DNA of 64,000 nt, from contig NZ_KE150421.1 of assembly GCF_000411295.1 (NCBI RefSeq), forward strand, positions 1,945,451 through 2,009,450, written 5' to 3'. The notes under the pieces were generated by a model. The model searched no databases. It saw only the letters and a program-made list of their open reading frames with translations, and had not been told where the DNA came from. Source of the DNA: Paenisporosarcina sp. HGH0030 (GTDB taxonomy: Bacteria; Bacillota; Bacilli; Bacillales_A; Planococcaceae). Positions within the stretch are counted from its first letter, which is position 1, and each line of letters starts with the position of its first letter. Shown in pieces: positions 33,834 to 42,399 of this stretch. Both the position numbers and the translations under genes were made by a program.

Positions 33834-34931
33834 TCATTCTTCTTCGACTGTTGATGTTGCAGCTTCTTTGATTTCCGCGCGTCTTGCATAAGCATTTTTC
33901 AAAATCGTCTTAATCACTGCATAAGTTGGAATCGCAAGAATAATCCCCCATAACCCGGCAATATTTCCTGCAGCCAAAATGACTGTAATAACGGTCAAAG
34001 GGTGAATATCTAGAGCTCTTCCCATGACATTCGGTGAAATTAAATTACTTTCAATCTGTTGTGCAATCAGCATAATAATCGCTACATAAATAGCCATTTG
34101 TGGTTCTTGAATGAAACCTATAATAAGAGCAGGAATGACAGAAATATAAGGACCTAGGAAAGGAATGACATTCATAAACATCCCGAAAATAGCGAGAATG
34201 AGTGCATAATCTAGTCCAATGATTAAGTATCCAATCAACAACATCATACCAACTGCAAAACTTACAAATAGTTGTCCCTGAATATAGGATTTCAGTGTGA
34301 TATCAATATCGACCAATGTTTTACGAATCCATGTTTTCCGTTCCCCACTAAAGAAATTGGCAACAAATGGTGCGAACTTCTCGTGATCTTTCAATAAATA
34401 AACAAGGAAAAACGGTATCAATACCAATAAAAATAACCCTTGGAACATGCTTTGAATAAATGTGATTAGCCCAACACCGAATCTTTGTGCAAAGTCATTC
34501 AATTTTGAAGACTGATTATCAATTGATTCTTTTATCGAATCAGGTAAACGATTTTTTTGATCAAGTGCATAATCAACCATGGTTTGAACATCTTTAGTAA
34601 TTTTTGGTGCATCTTCAACTAATGAATTCACTTGCTTTGTAACTGCCGGACCAATCATGAATGAGAACAACCAAAGGAAAAATCCAATCGCGATAAAGAT
34701 AGCTAGAATGCTTGTCCATCTCGGCCAGCCTTTTGACTCTAAAAAATTTAGCAGAGGTCTCGTTAAATAGAATAAAACCCCTCCAAGCAATAAAGGTAAA
34801 AATATGGTTTGCCCTATAATGACAAGCGGCGAAAATATCCCTTTAACTTCAATAAACATTCGTATAATAAGTAAAGCCAGCAAAATCCCGACCCCAACTT
34901 GAAACCAAAGCTTTTTCGTCAATACATTCAC
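33834..34931 (-). CDS. AI-2E family transporter (TqsA/PerM type)
   Basis: 365 residues, about eight membrane helices with a long soluble region between helices 3 and 4, and the family signature MNVIPFLGPYISVIPALIIGF. Members are linked to autoinducer-2 export, Na+/H+ antiport or unknown efflux, so the substrate is uncertain. The start is unclear: the GTG at 34931 is only one base after AGGAC, and a TTG three codons later is better spaced. Confidence 0.85.
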   Translation of the reverse strand: MNVLTKKLWFQVGVGILLALLIIRMFIEVKGIFSPLVIIGQTIFLPLLLGGVLFYLTRPLLNFLESKGWPRWTSILAIFIAIGFFLWLFSFMIGPAVTKQVNSLVEDAPKITKDVQTMVDYALDQKNRLPDSIKESIDNQSSKLNDFAQRFGVGLITFIQSMFQGLFLLVLIPFFLVYLLKDHEKFAPFVANFFSGERKTWIRKTLVDIDITLKSYIQGQLFVSFAVGMMLLIGYLIIGLDYALILAIFGMFMNVIPFLGPYISVIPALIIGFIQEPQMAIYVAIIMLIAQQIESNLISPNVMGRALDIHPLTVITVILAAGNIAGLWGIILAIPTYAVIKTILKNAYARRAEIKEAATSTVEEE

Positions 34932-35020
34932 GTCCTATAATGTTTGTTTTTCTTATTATAAGTTATTTTTGGTAATAACGGGTATACATACTTGAAAATG
35001 GTTAAGTGAGGACGTTTCTA

Positions 35021-35219
35021 ATGGAATATTACGAGGAACTTCGACATCATATGGGTCCCCTTCTCCTACCGGGATCCGATAATGGCGATGAGTTTTATTT
35101 TGTTACTGTCGTTTATCAATCAAAGAACTTCACCGGAGAACTTTCAAATATGTGAAGATGAAACACTTAGTTTAGGCTTTTATTCATTAAACATGTTTAG
35201 AGTTGTGAGGTTTGGGTAA
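35021..35219 (+). pseudogene. Decayed NUDIX hydrolase remnant
   Basis: An ATG at 35021 with GTGAGGA upstream opens MEYYEELRHHMG, like the start of short Bacillus NUDIX proteins. It jumps directly to NGDEFYFVTVVYQSKNFTGEL, like their C-terminal half. The segment that would hold the NUDIX box is missing. A stop at 35153-35155 interrupts it, and the +1 frame continues CEDETLSLGFYSLN, which matches the family end. So there is an internal deletion plus a frameshift. Confidence 0.55.
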
Positions 35220-35320
35220 ACATAATACCGAGGATTTTCTCGCCTACTTTGTTCCTCTTATTTTCGCGCAACAAAACAAAAACTCCAGGCAAAAGATAAT
35301 TTTGGGAGGAGAAAGTTTAG

Positions 35321-35893
35321 ATGAATTGGTATGAAAAGTTAAATCAATATTTTCCAGTCGAAGAAATGAAATCAAAAGAACATATGGAGACATTACTGAC
35401 TGAAAAAGGTAATGTTTATATAAAAGATGAAGGTCCAAAACACGTGCTCATGTACGTTGAGTTTGAAAACTTTGTATTTGTGGATTATCTTTTTGTGTCG
35501 AAAGAAGCCCGCGGTGAAGGATTAGGTCGCAAACTTCTGAACAAATTAAAAGAAAAGAACAAAGCAATTCTCCTTGAAGTCGAACCTGTAAATTATGAAG
35601 ATACGGATACCGAAAAACGCCTTAAATTTTACGCCCGGGAAGACTTCAAACATGCATCCCGCATTGGTTATACTCGTCGATCTTTAGCCACCGGCGAAAA
35701 TACCGTTCTTGAAATACTCTATTGGTCACCTACCGATCAGGATGAAGAAGAAATTTATAACGCAATGAAGTGGACTTATGAAAATATCCATACCTTTAAA
35801 GATGAGCAGTTTTATGGTGATTCATACGACCCTTCCAGCGAGGTACTCGTCTTTAAGACAGACAAAAAACCAAATATGCTTGAATCTTATTAA
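35321..35893 (+). CDS. GNAT family N-acetyltransferase
   Basis: 190 residues. The acetyl-CoA site motif is SKEARGEGLGRKLLNKL (about 67-83), between strand FVDYLFV and helix. The C-terminal half is longer than a minimal GNAT and ends in an unassigned acidic domain. The ribosome site GGGAGGAG is good. Acceptor substrate unknown. It is monocistronic with its own terminator. Confidence 0.85.
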   Translation: MNWYEKLNQYFPVEEMKSKEHMETLLTEKGNVYIKDEGPKHVLMYVEFENFVFVDYLFVSKEARGEGLGRKLLNKLKEKNKAILLEVEPVNYEDTDTEKRLKFYAREDFKHASRIGYTRRSLATGENTVLEILYWSPTDQDEEEIYNAMKWTYENIHTFKDEQFYGDSYDPSSEVLVFKTDKKPNMLESY

Positions 35894-35901
35894 TACAGTA
35901 C

Positions 35902-35941
35902 AGACGAAAGAGCCGTTCATTCCGGTCCTTTCGTCTTTTTT
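35902..35941 (+). terminator. Terminator of the GNAT gene
   Basis: AGACGAAAG / CTTTCGTCT with a 17-base loop and a T-run. Confidence 0.85.
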
Positions 35942-35956
35942 GCGGAAACGGCTGAC

Positions 35957-36787
35957 TTAGTCGTTTTCATTTTTGTATAGATAGTAATCTTGGGCATGCA
36001 CTACTTTAAAACCCACGGATTCATATAAATTCAAGGCATGAGCATTTTTTGTTTCCACTTCCAGATACACGGAATGGCCTTGCATACTTTGTTTTTTGAC
36101 GACTTTTTGGAGCACTTTTCGACCTGTACCTTTCCCCTGGAAATCAGGAAGAATGGAAAAACCATATATCCATGCTTGCCCGTCTTCACGCTTAATACGA
36201 ATCTTTCCGATTGTTTGAGTGTCCACTTCGATCATTAACATATCGGTATCTTCATCGCTTTCTATTCTGCTTTCCATCGCTTTAGCATCTTCCTCTAGTA
36301 CACCGAACGCCTCGACGTCCAAACGAATTCTCATGTCCAGATCTTCATGCTTTGCCTCTCGTAAAGTCACACCCTCTACTTCATTAAGAGGTCTTTCCTG
36401 CCACTCCATTTGGTGTTCGGAAAATGCAGGAACGGCGTCATGTTTATTCAAAAAGGCCTTCGCTTCCTGAGATCCAGCTGGTGCGTTGAGCAAAATTTTC
36501 TTGAATTTCTGTTGTTTTGCTTTTTCCATTGCCATCAGAAACAAACGATTAAAATGACCTTTCCGGCGTTCGCTTGGCTTTACCATACCGCATACTTCCG
36601 CAGTTGAACCAAAAGCGTAAATCCCTAAAAATGCAACTAGTTCATTTTCTTCATAATAAAGAAAGTCACGTTCCTCCAAATCACGGGTCCTTAGCATTTC
36701 CCAGTTCAATTTCAGTTGTATCCCATCATGAGCTTCACATTCTTTTTGAAGAGTCTCAATGTCTTGCAATTGTTTTGTCGTTAACAT
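35957..36787 (-). CDS. Tandem GNAT-domain acetyltransferase
   Basis: 276 residues with two GNAT units. The N-terminal one has VKPSERRKGHFNRLFLMAM (about 70-90) and is partly degenerate. The C-terminal one has ILPDFQGKGTGRKVLQKVV (about 220-238) and the ending ALNLYESVGF, so it is probably the active one. The ribosome site is AAGGAG seven bases before the ATG. Substrate unknown. It is leftward, convergent with the preceding GNAT gene. Confidence 0.85.
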   Translation of the reverse strand: MLTTKQLQDIETLQKECEAHDGIQLKLNWEMLRTRDLEERDFLYYEENELVAFLGIYAFGSTAEVCGMVKPSERRKGHFNRLFLMAMEKAKQQKFKKILLNAPAGSQEAKAFLNKHDAVPAFSEHQMEWQERPLNEVEGVTLREAKHEDLDMRIRLDVEAFGVLEEDAKAMESRIESDEDTDMLMIEVDTQTIGKIRIKREDGQAWIYGFSILPDFQGKGTGRKVLQKVVKKQSMQGHSVYLEVETKNAHALNLYESVGFKVVHAQDYYLYKNEND

Positions 36788-36825
36788 ATTTTTCTCCTTC
36801 TATTCTGATTATTTCCACATAAAAA

Positions 36826-36855
36826 TAGCTTCCCACATTTTAGAGCGGGAAGCTA
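36826..36855 (-). terminator. Terminator of the carboxypeptidase gene
   Basis: TAGCTTCCC / GGGAAGCTA with a 12-base loop and a T-run on the minus strand. Confidence 0.85.
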
Positions 36856-36859
36856 CTGA

Positions 36860-38350
36860 TTATTTAGGTTTTGTATAGCTTGCAATCGCTGTGGCAATTT
36901 GGTCTTCAATTGGCGTCACAGCTGCCAAATCATTATTAATAAGAACGGAGAATGTCAGCAACTCACCATCTTTTGTGGTGGCATATCCAGATAAGGCAGA
37001 TACGGCGGTCAATGTACCTGTTTTTGCTTTCACATTTCCGACAGTAGGTTCAGTTTTCATTCGATTGCGTAAAGTTCCTCCGGTAAAACGGTCACTTATC
37101 CCTGCAACTGGCAATGAAGATAAGAATGTGTTGTACCATGGCTCATTTTGTACAGCCACAAGAAGATTTGTTACTTCATTGGAAGGAATCAAATTAACGT
37201 GAGACATGCCCGAAGCATCGCGGATCATGATTGTTTCCATATTCAAACCCATTTCCTCTGAATTCTCTTCTATCACCTGAAGTCCCTTCTCCCAGCTTCC
37301 TTCCCCGTAAACCACTTTGCCCATTTCCTTTGCCAATACTTCAGCGTGTCCGTTATTGCTAAGTTTCATGAAAGGAATGAATAGTTCTTTCAGTGCCATT
37401 GAGTTTTTAAAAGTCAGCAGTTGAGCATCACTAGGCGTTTTGCCTAACGTGATTTTGTGCTTTCCGACAAATTTAATACCTTGTTCCTCCAAAGATGTCT
37501 TGAACAAGTCCAACGCATAATAGGAAGGCTCCCAAATCGCAATCCATTCACGGGTGACAGTGCCGCCCGCTGGGACTGTTCCCTCAATAATGATATTGTT
37601 CGATCCATGTTGCCGTTCAATTGTTATGTCTTTCACTTCTCCGGCAGGAACCGTTTTAGAACGATTGATGATGTTTACCAGATCAGTTTCAGGCAATACT
37701 TTAATCTTTGCTGGTTCACCGACAATTGAATTTGGATGTGCTTCCACAATTACTGTACCTGCATCATAATCTGCATTCGGAGATGCCGTTAGTGCTGATA
37801 CTTGTGCAGCGTAATAATAGGATTCATCCGTCCAAGTAATATCCTGCGACAAACGGACATCGTCATACCAGGTATCGTCACCAATCAAGTTTCCATTTAT
37901 CTTCTTAATACCACGAGCTGCAAGATCCTTGGCAAATATGTCGAAGTCCTGCTTTAACAACGTAGGATCTCCTTTACCTTTCAAGTACAAATCTCCCGAC
38001 AACATTCCCGCTTTTACAGTGCCATCACTCAACACTTCCGTAGAGAACCTATAATTTTCTCCGAGTGTTTCGAGAGCAGCTGCTCCTGTGAGAAGTTTCA
38101 TATTCGATGCCGGATGCAACCTCGTTTCACCAAAATGGGCATAAATAAGTTCTCCTGAGTTGGCTTTCCTAATACTCACACCTGTCGTGGCACCGTCGAG
38201 ACGTTCGTCCTGAAGAATTTTATTAATGCTGATTCCTAATTGGGCATATTCATCTGTTGCAATAGCCGTTTGTTGTTTGGTTCCATCCGTAAATGGATAA
38301 AAAGCGAGCATCACTATAAAAAGAGTTAGAATATACTTTTTCACTTTCAA
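36860..38350 (-). CDS. dacB: D-alanyl-D-alanine carboxypeptidase/endopeptidase (PBP4, peptidase S13)
   Basis: 496 residues, TTG start at 38350 with AGGAGG seven bases upstream. Signal peptide (about 1-30), then a class C penicillin-binding protein. The SxxK active site is in LHPASNMKLLTGA (Ser about 84), SxN is SNN in MKLSNNGHAEV, and KTG is VKAKTGTLTAVS near the C-terminus. It trims or cleaves peptidoglycan stem peptides outside the membrane. The long insertion between SxxK and SxN is typical of PBP4/PBP4a. Confidence 0.94.
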   Translation of the reverse strand: MKVKKYILTLFIVMLAFYPFTDGTKQQTAIATDEYAQLGISINKILQDERLDGATTGVSIRKANSGELIYAHFGETRLHPASNMKLLTGAAALETLGENYRFSTEVLSDGTVKAGMLSGDLYLKGKGDPTLLKQDFDIFAKDLAARGIKKINGNLIGDDTWYDDVRLSQDITWTDESYYYAAQVSALTASPNADYDAGTVIVEAHPNSIVGEPAKIKVLPETDLVNIINRSKTVPAGEVKDITIERQHGSNNIIIEGTVPAGGTVTREWIAIWEPSYYALDLFKTSLEEQGIKFVGKHKITLGKTPSDAQLLTFKNSMALKELFIPFMKLSNNGHAEVLAKEMGKVVYGEGSWEKGLQVIEENSEEMGLNMETIMIRDASGMSHVNLIPSNEVTNLLVAVQNEPWYNTFLSSLPVAGISDRFTGGTLRNRMKTEPTVGNVKAKTGTLTAVSALSGYATTKDGELLTFSVLINNDLAAVTPIEDQIATAIASYTKPK

Positions 38351-38540
38351 CTTCGTTCCTCCTAAAAATAGTATTGGAGAGAGCATATCATAAAATAATT
38401 TGAATATTATGTAATTTTTAGGGTGAGTGTAAAAAACGTTCTTTTCTCACATGAGCTCTGTCGAATGTCTATTTCTATATATGTGGACTGAATGAAAGTT
38501 ATGTAAACAAACTGGAGATTTTCACTTCTTTCGTCATACT

Positions 38541-38570
38541 AAAAAAACTCACTTCAGAAAAGTGAGTTTT
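38541..38570 (-). terminator. Terminator overlapping the EamA stop codon
   Basis: AAAACTCACTT / AAGTGAGTTTT, 5-base loop. The EamA stop codon lies in the stem. Confidence 0.8.
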
Positions 38571-39433
38571 GGACGTGTGGTTAAGTACACTCCACACAGT
38601 ATGACAACCAATCCAACTATCATATGAACAGAAATCGGATCCTGTAATAAAAAATAGCCCCAAAAAATAGCGGAAATCGGAATTAAATACGTAACCGACG
38701 TTGCAAATTCCGCGCTCCGTTCTTTCATGATGTAAAAGAACAATAAATGGGCAATGCCTGAACCGAAAAATCCAAGCCCAATGACGGCAAATACGATTTC
38801 ACCGTTTAGATGTAGTGAGAGTGTTTGTAATTGATTGGCGTTAGTAAACAACATCATCAATCCGCCTACAACCGCTCCCACTATCAACGTGCAGGTCGTG
38901 ATGAAAATGATACCGGCGTCTTTTAAATGCTTACGAACATAATGAGAAGAAAATCCATAGCACATGGTTGCCAGAATCATCGTACCTATCCCGACAAAAC
39001 TTTCTCCAAACAATAGTGAAACGTCAAAGTCCATAATAATTAAAATCCCTACAAATCCAAGTGCAATGCCAATCCATTGCTGTTTAAGTAAAATAGAACC
39101 GAAAAACAATAAGCCGATTAATCCAGTAAATATGGGTGTGAATGCATTGAGTACCGCAGCCAAGCTACTGTTGATTTGAGTTTGACTGAGTGCAATTAAT
39201 CCCCAAGGCAAACCTGCGTTTACTACTCCGACCACTACTAATGCTTTCCAAGGAACAGGCTTAATAATTTCTTTTCGTTTCAACCAAAGTAATGGAAGCA
39301 ATAGCAATGCACCAGCTGTACAACGAAGAAAAACCGTACCCCATACGCCTGCAGGCTCGCTAAGAATTGAAATGAATACGAATGATAAACCCCAAATCAG
39401 ACTTAGGGCAATTAATGCTATGTATACGCGCAT
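38549..39433 (-). CDS. EamA-family (DMT) transporter
   Basis: 294 residues, ten predicted helices in two EamA repeats. It starts ALIALSLIWGLSFVFISIL and has the C-terminal repeat AIFWGYFLLQDPISVHMIVGL. It is probably a metabolite exporter of unknown substrate. AAAGGAAG lies upstream of the ATG. It follows adaA in the same direction, only 17 bases after that gene ends, so the two may be co-transcribed. Confidence 0.88.
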   Translation of the reverse strand: MRVYIALIALSLIWGLSFVFISILSEPAGVWGTVFLRCTAGALLLLPLLWLKRKEIIKPVPWKALVVVGVVNAGLPWGLIALSQTQINSSLAAVLNAFTPIFTGLIGLLFFGSILLKQQWIGIALGFVGILIIMDFDVSLLFGESFVGIGTMILATMCYGFSSHYVRKHLKDAGIIFITTCTLIVGAVVGGLMMLFTNANQLQTLSLHLNGEIVFAVIGLGFFGSGIAHLLFFYIMKERSAEFATSVTYLIPISAIFWGYFLLQDPISVHMIVGLVVILCGVYLTTRPKLTFLK

Positions 39434-39450
39434 AAGAAGTACTTCCTTTA

Positions 39451-39993
39451 CTAAACTTTCGTTCGATAATGTGTTGGTGACTGATTGGTGTATTTATGGA
39501 AAGCTGTTGAGAAATGGGCGGCATTCAGATAACCGACAGATTGAGCAATATCGCTTACTTGCAAATCAGTCGTTAGGAGTTGCTGTTTTGCTAGATCCAT
39601 TCTTGCTTTCATTAAATAACGTGTTGGTGATACGTTCATTTCTTTCGAAAATACTTTCTGTAAATAGGTTGGAGAAACAAACAGTTGCTCAGCCAATTTT
39701 TTCAATGTAAGAGGTTCTGCTAATTGTGTTTCAATTATTTCGATGGTTTGATTGACAATTTGTGAACGCGGCTGAACAAATGCCACATCATCTGGACAAC
39801 ATCGTTTACATGGACGATACCCAGCCTCCAAGGCTGCACACTGTGATAAAAAAATGGAGACGTGCTGACGAAGTGGCAACTTGGAAGGGCATGATGGCCG
39901 ACAAAAAATAAGTGTTGTCGAAACCCCATAAAAGAACTGACCATCAAAGCGATTATCATTGTTTCTGATGGCTATCCATTCAAATTCTTTCAT
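39451..39993 (-). CDS. adaA: AdaA-type methylphosphotriester-DNA methyltransferase / AraC activator
   Basis: 180 residues: an Ada N-terminal zinc domain with the cysteine set FCRPSCPSKLP and YRPCKRCCPDD (the first cysteine accepts the methyl group from phosphotriesters), followed by an AraC-type double HTH (LKKLAEQLFVSPTYLQKVFSKE; VSDIAQSVGYLNAAHFSTAF). After methylation it should activate alkylation-repair genes. The ATG at 39993 lies after AAAAGGGGG. The O6-methylguanine methyltransferase gene is divergent from it, as two separate proteins, like AdaA/AdaB of Bacillus subtilis. Confidence 0.93.
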   Translation of the reverse strand: MKEFEWIAIRNNDNRFDGQFFYGVSTTLIFCRPSCPSKLPLRQHVSIFLSQCAALEAGYRPCKRCCPDDVAFVQPRSQIVNQTIEIIETQLAEPLTLKKLAEQLFVSPTYLQKVFSKEMNVSPTRYLMKARMDLAKQQLLTTDLQVSDIAQSVGYLNAAHFSTAFHKYTNQSPTHYRTKV

Positions 39994-40060
39994 GGCCAAT
40001 GCCCCCTTTTATGTGGCTTTCATACTTGTCGGCTCATGCTGAACATGCACCAAACTGTAC

Positions 40061-40083
40061 GATAAACAACAGAATCGTTTATC
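40061..40083. promoter_or_regulatory. Inverted repeat between adaA and ogt
   Basis: GATAAAC, nine bases, GTTTATC lies in the middle of the divergent adaA/ogt region. It is a possible binding site or overlapping promoter element. The ogt side has TATAAT at 40169-40174 with no good -35, which fits activator dependence. Confidence 0.4.
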
Positions 40084-40194
40084 AAAACTTTTTTCTTTAT
40101 AGTAACACAATACTTCTGCCTGAAAATTGAATGCCAACAATTGAAAAGCATACAGAACTGAAGTTATTTATAATAGGACTAGGGGGGTGTTCAT

Positions 40195-40650
40195 ATGTAT
40201 AGAGGCTATTTGAATTCACCAATTGGACTCATTGAAGTAATAGCAACACAGGAAGATCTTATATCTGTATTGTTCGTAGAAGAACAAAAGCATTCCCATG
40301 AAAATGAAATCGTCAAACATTTCCTTCATGAGATTGACTCTTATTTCAAAGGTCATCTTACACACTTTACGATTCCATCGTTGAACGGCACCATTTTTCA
40401 AAGTGAAGTATGGAATGAGCTCATCCACATCCCATATGGTAAACGAAGCAGCTACTCCGAGATTGCTCACCAAATTAATAGACAAAAAGCAGTTCGGGCA
40501 GTTGGGTCGGCTATCGGGAAAAATAAATTAGCCCTCATCGTGCCTTGTCATCGAGTGGTCGGAAAAAATGGATCTCTGTCTGGATTTGCGTGGGAAACAT
40601 GGCGAAAAGAATGGTTACTTGAACATGAAAAGAACCATTCACAAAAGTGA
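40195..40650 (+). CDS. ogt: Methylated-DNA--protein-cysteine methyltransferase
   Basis: 151 residues, DNA repair suicide enzyme. The helix-turn-helix region is GKRSSYSEIAHQINRQKAVRAVGSAIGKN. The active-site motif IVPCHRVVGKNGSLSGFAWE carries the accepting cysteine (about residue 120). It removes alkyl groups from O6 of guanine. AGGGGGG lies upstream of the ATG. It is divergent from adaA, its probable activator. Confidence 0.95.
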   Translation: MYRGYLNSPIGLIEVIATQEDLISVLFVEEQKHSHENEIVKHFLHEIDSYFKGHLTHFTIPSLNGTIFQSEVWNELIHIPYGKRSSYSEIAHQINRQKAVRAVGSAIGKNKLALIVPCHRVVGKNGSLSGFAWETWRKEWLLEHEKNHSQK

Positions 40651-40658
40651 ACGGTTCT
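40631..40658. terminator. Bidirectional terminator between ogt and the DUF1206 gene
   Basis: AGAACCATTCAC / GTGAACGGTTCT with loop AAAA (one mismatch) lies between convergent genes. Confidence 0.85.
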
Positions 40659-40664
40659 TATCTC

Positions 40665-41507
40665 TTATTTACCGTGATAGCCAAAGTTCATATGCTGATA
40701 GCGTCCACGTATGATTTGATAAATACCGTATAAAATCAGACCTACAGCAACCATAGCAAGAATCAACTGGCCAAATGGTTGTCTGGCAAGTTCCGCTAAT
40801 GCCCCACCCAAACCTTTGGATTCTTCTGGGTTATTCGTATAGGCAGTACGGATAAAGAAGAAACCTACCATACTCAGTACCACTCCACGTGCGTTCAATC
40901 CGATTTTTCCTGAAAGTCGTGCTATTTTACGTTCTTTTTCATTCATTTCATATGTTTTGAATTTATCCATAAACTTTTCTTTGACTCCACTATAGAGCTC
41001 ATAAAGTCCATAACCAATGATGATAACTCCCACTAAACCGACTATCCATTCCCCAAAGGGCTGCTCCATCAATTTGGCTGAAATCGTCTTTTCGCCTCCA
41101 CCTTCAGCGTTTCCAGTGTGACTTGCCAGTTTAATTGCTCCAAAAGCTAAATTCGCATAAATAATCCCACTGATAAAATAGCCGGTCCGCTTAATCAGCC
41201 CTTTTGCATCATTTCCTTCGTTTTCAGGATCTTTAAAAGCTTTTATGAAATCCCACATGATATAACCAATTAAGCCGATGCCAATGACCCATAAAACAAA
41301 ATCTCCAAATTGCATTTCTGCAATGGATTGCAATGCACCCGAAGTTCCGGTTGTATCTCCTCCAGGTCCGAAAGCAGCAAGTGCCGCCAGGATTCCAATC
41401 ATCCCGTAAACAACACCTTTTGTCATATAGCCGAATCGCCCGAATCTCCGTACCCAAGGTTTTACTTCTCTCATTTTATCTTTCGCATGTGCTGTTGATG
41501 TGTTCAT
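40665..41507 (-). CDS. DUF1206 membrane protein
   Basis: 280 residues with three internally related units of two helices each, each opening with a Gly-rich G(R/Y)xxxG pattern (RFGRFGYMTKGVVYGMIGILA; KRTGYFISGIIYANLAF; KIGLNARGVVLSMVGFF). This is the DUF1206 architecture. Function unknown in the family. The ATG at 41507 lies eight bases after AGAGGAAG. Confidence 0.88.
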   Translation of the reverse strand: MNTSTAHAKDKMREVKPWVRRFGRFGYMTKGVVYGMIGILAALAAFGPGGDTTGTSGALQSIAEMQFGDFVLWVIGIGLIGYIMWDFIKAFKDPENEGNDAKGLIKRTGYFISGIIYANLAFGAIKLASHTGNAEGGGEKTISAKLMEQPFGEWIVGLVGVIIIGYGLYELYSGVKEKFMDKFKTYEMNEKERKIARLSGKIGLNARGVVLSMVGFFFIRTAYTNNPEESKGLGGALAELARQPFGQLILAMVAVGLILYGIYQIIRGRYQHMNFGYHGK

Positions 41508-41709
41508 CACGATCACTTCCTCTACATTTACTCTTACAACTGAAGTTCCCTTTTGAGTGAGATTGGAAACCTTACAACAGAGGCGTTTTAATTAAATTAG
41601 AAGTGATTACTGGGCATAAAGGGAAACTATAAGAATTTTAGAAGTATATACTAATATTTGGTGCAATCTATTATACTTTTCTGGAATCGATTATAAGGAG
41701 ACGTAACAT

Positions 41710-42237
41710 TTGAAGAAATTATTAACTGTTGTATGTATGTTAACTTTTTTGATTTCTGGTTGTTCAGATGATGTGAATAAAAAAGAATCAACTCATCCAA
41801 GGAGTGAATTGGAAAAAAGCATCGCAAATTCTCTCATAGAAAATTTCGGTCATCGCCATGAATTTCCTGAAGACGCTGTAGAAGTTCTGGAGTTCGATGA
41901 GACAACTGGCAAAATGAAAGTCATCGCATTGACCTATATTTATGAAGATGACATCTATGCAGACTTTAAAGCCGAAATCCTCTCAAGTTGTGCTAGTGTA
42001 CTACAGGATATAAAGAGACAATCGGAAGTGACAGAAGTTGACTTTATCGTTGCTGTCCCGGCTTTAGATGAAGATGGAAATCAGATGAAGAATTTAGAAG
42101 GTAATCCGATTGATAACATGACTATTTTCAATATGGTGTTCGAGAGAAAGAACTTAAAGAATATTAATTTCAACGAATTGGATCCTTTAAAACTCTCCAA
42201 AAAAGCAAATTTCTATTTTGAAGCTCTGATTGAATAA
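41710..42237 (+). CDS. Small lipoprotein of unknown function
   Basis: 175 residues, TTG start with AAGGAG nine bases upstream. The signal peptide ends in the lipobox LISGC (Cys about 18). The mature part is a mixed alpha/beta domain without recognised motifs (NFGHRHEFPEDAVEVLEFDE; MTIFNMVFERKNLKNI). It is monocistronic and followed by the 21-bp-period repeat array. No family recognised. Confidence 0.72.
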   Translation: MKKLLTVVCMLTFLISGCSDDVNKKESTHPRSELEKSIANSLIENFGHRHEFPEDAVEVLEFDETTGKMKVIALTYIYEDDIYADFKAEILSSCASVLQDIKRQSEVTEVDFIVAVPALDEDGNQMKNLEGNPIDNMTIFNMVFERKNLKNINFNELDPLKLSKKANFYFEALIE

Positions 42238-42248
42238 TTGCGTTACGG

Positions 42249-42332
42249 TTTATTTGGCATGGATAAAGATTTATTCGGCATCAACTTCAGTTTAATCGGC
42301 ATGAGCAAAGTTTTATTCGGTTTCGCCCATTA
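42249..42332. repeat. Degenerate 21-bp-period intergenic repeat array (copy B)
   Basis: Four units of exactly 21 bases, starting at 42249, 42270, 42291 and 42312. Each begins TTTATTCGG or TTTAATCGG and mostly continues CATCAAC/CATGAGC. Consensus TTTAWTCGGCATSAAC. It matches the array at 4867-4993. It lies between the lipoprotein stop and the methyltransferase terminator. Confidence 0.7.
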
Positions 42333-42371
42333 ATTTCCTCCTGATAGAATTGAATTACATGATTGAATAGC

Positions 42372-42399
42372 AAAAGACAGGGCCTCTGCCCTGTCTTTT
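42372..42399 (-). terminator. Terminator of the methyltransferase gene
   Basis: AAAAGACAGGG / CCCTGTCTTTT, loop CCTCTG. It overlaps the stop codon. Confidence 0.88.

Noticed and set aside
34980-35320. A functional small gene at the NUDIX remnant
   Set aside because: The 44-codon frame lacks the NUDIX box and is frameshifted relative to its C-terminal homology.
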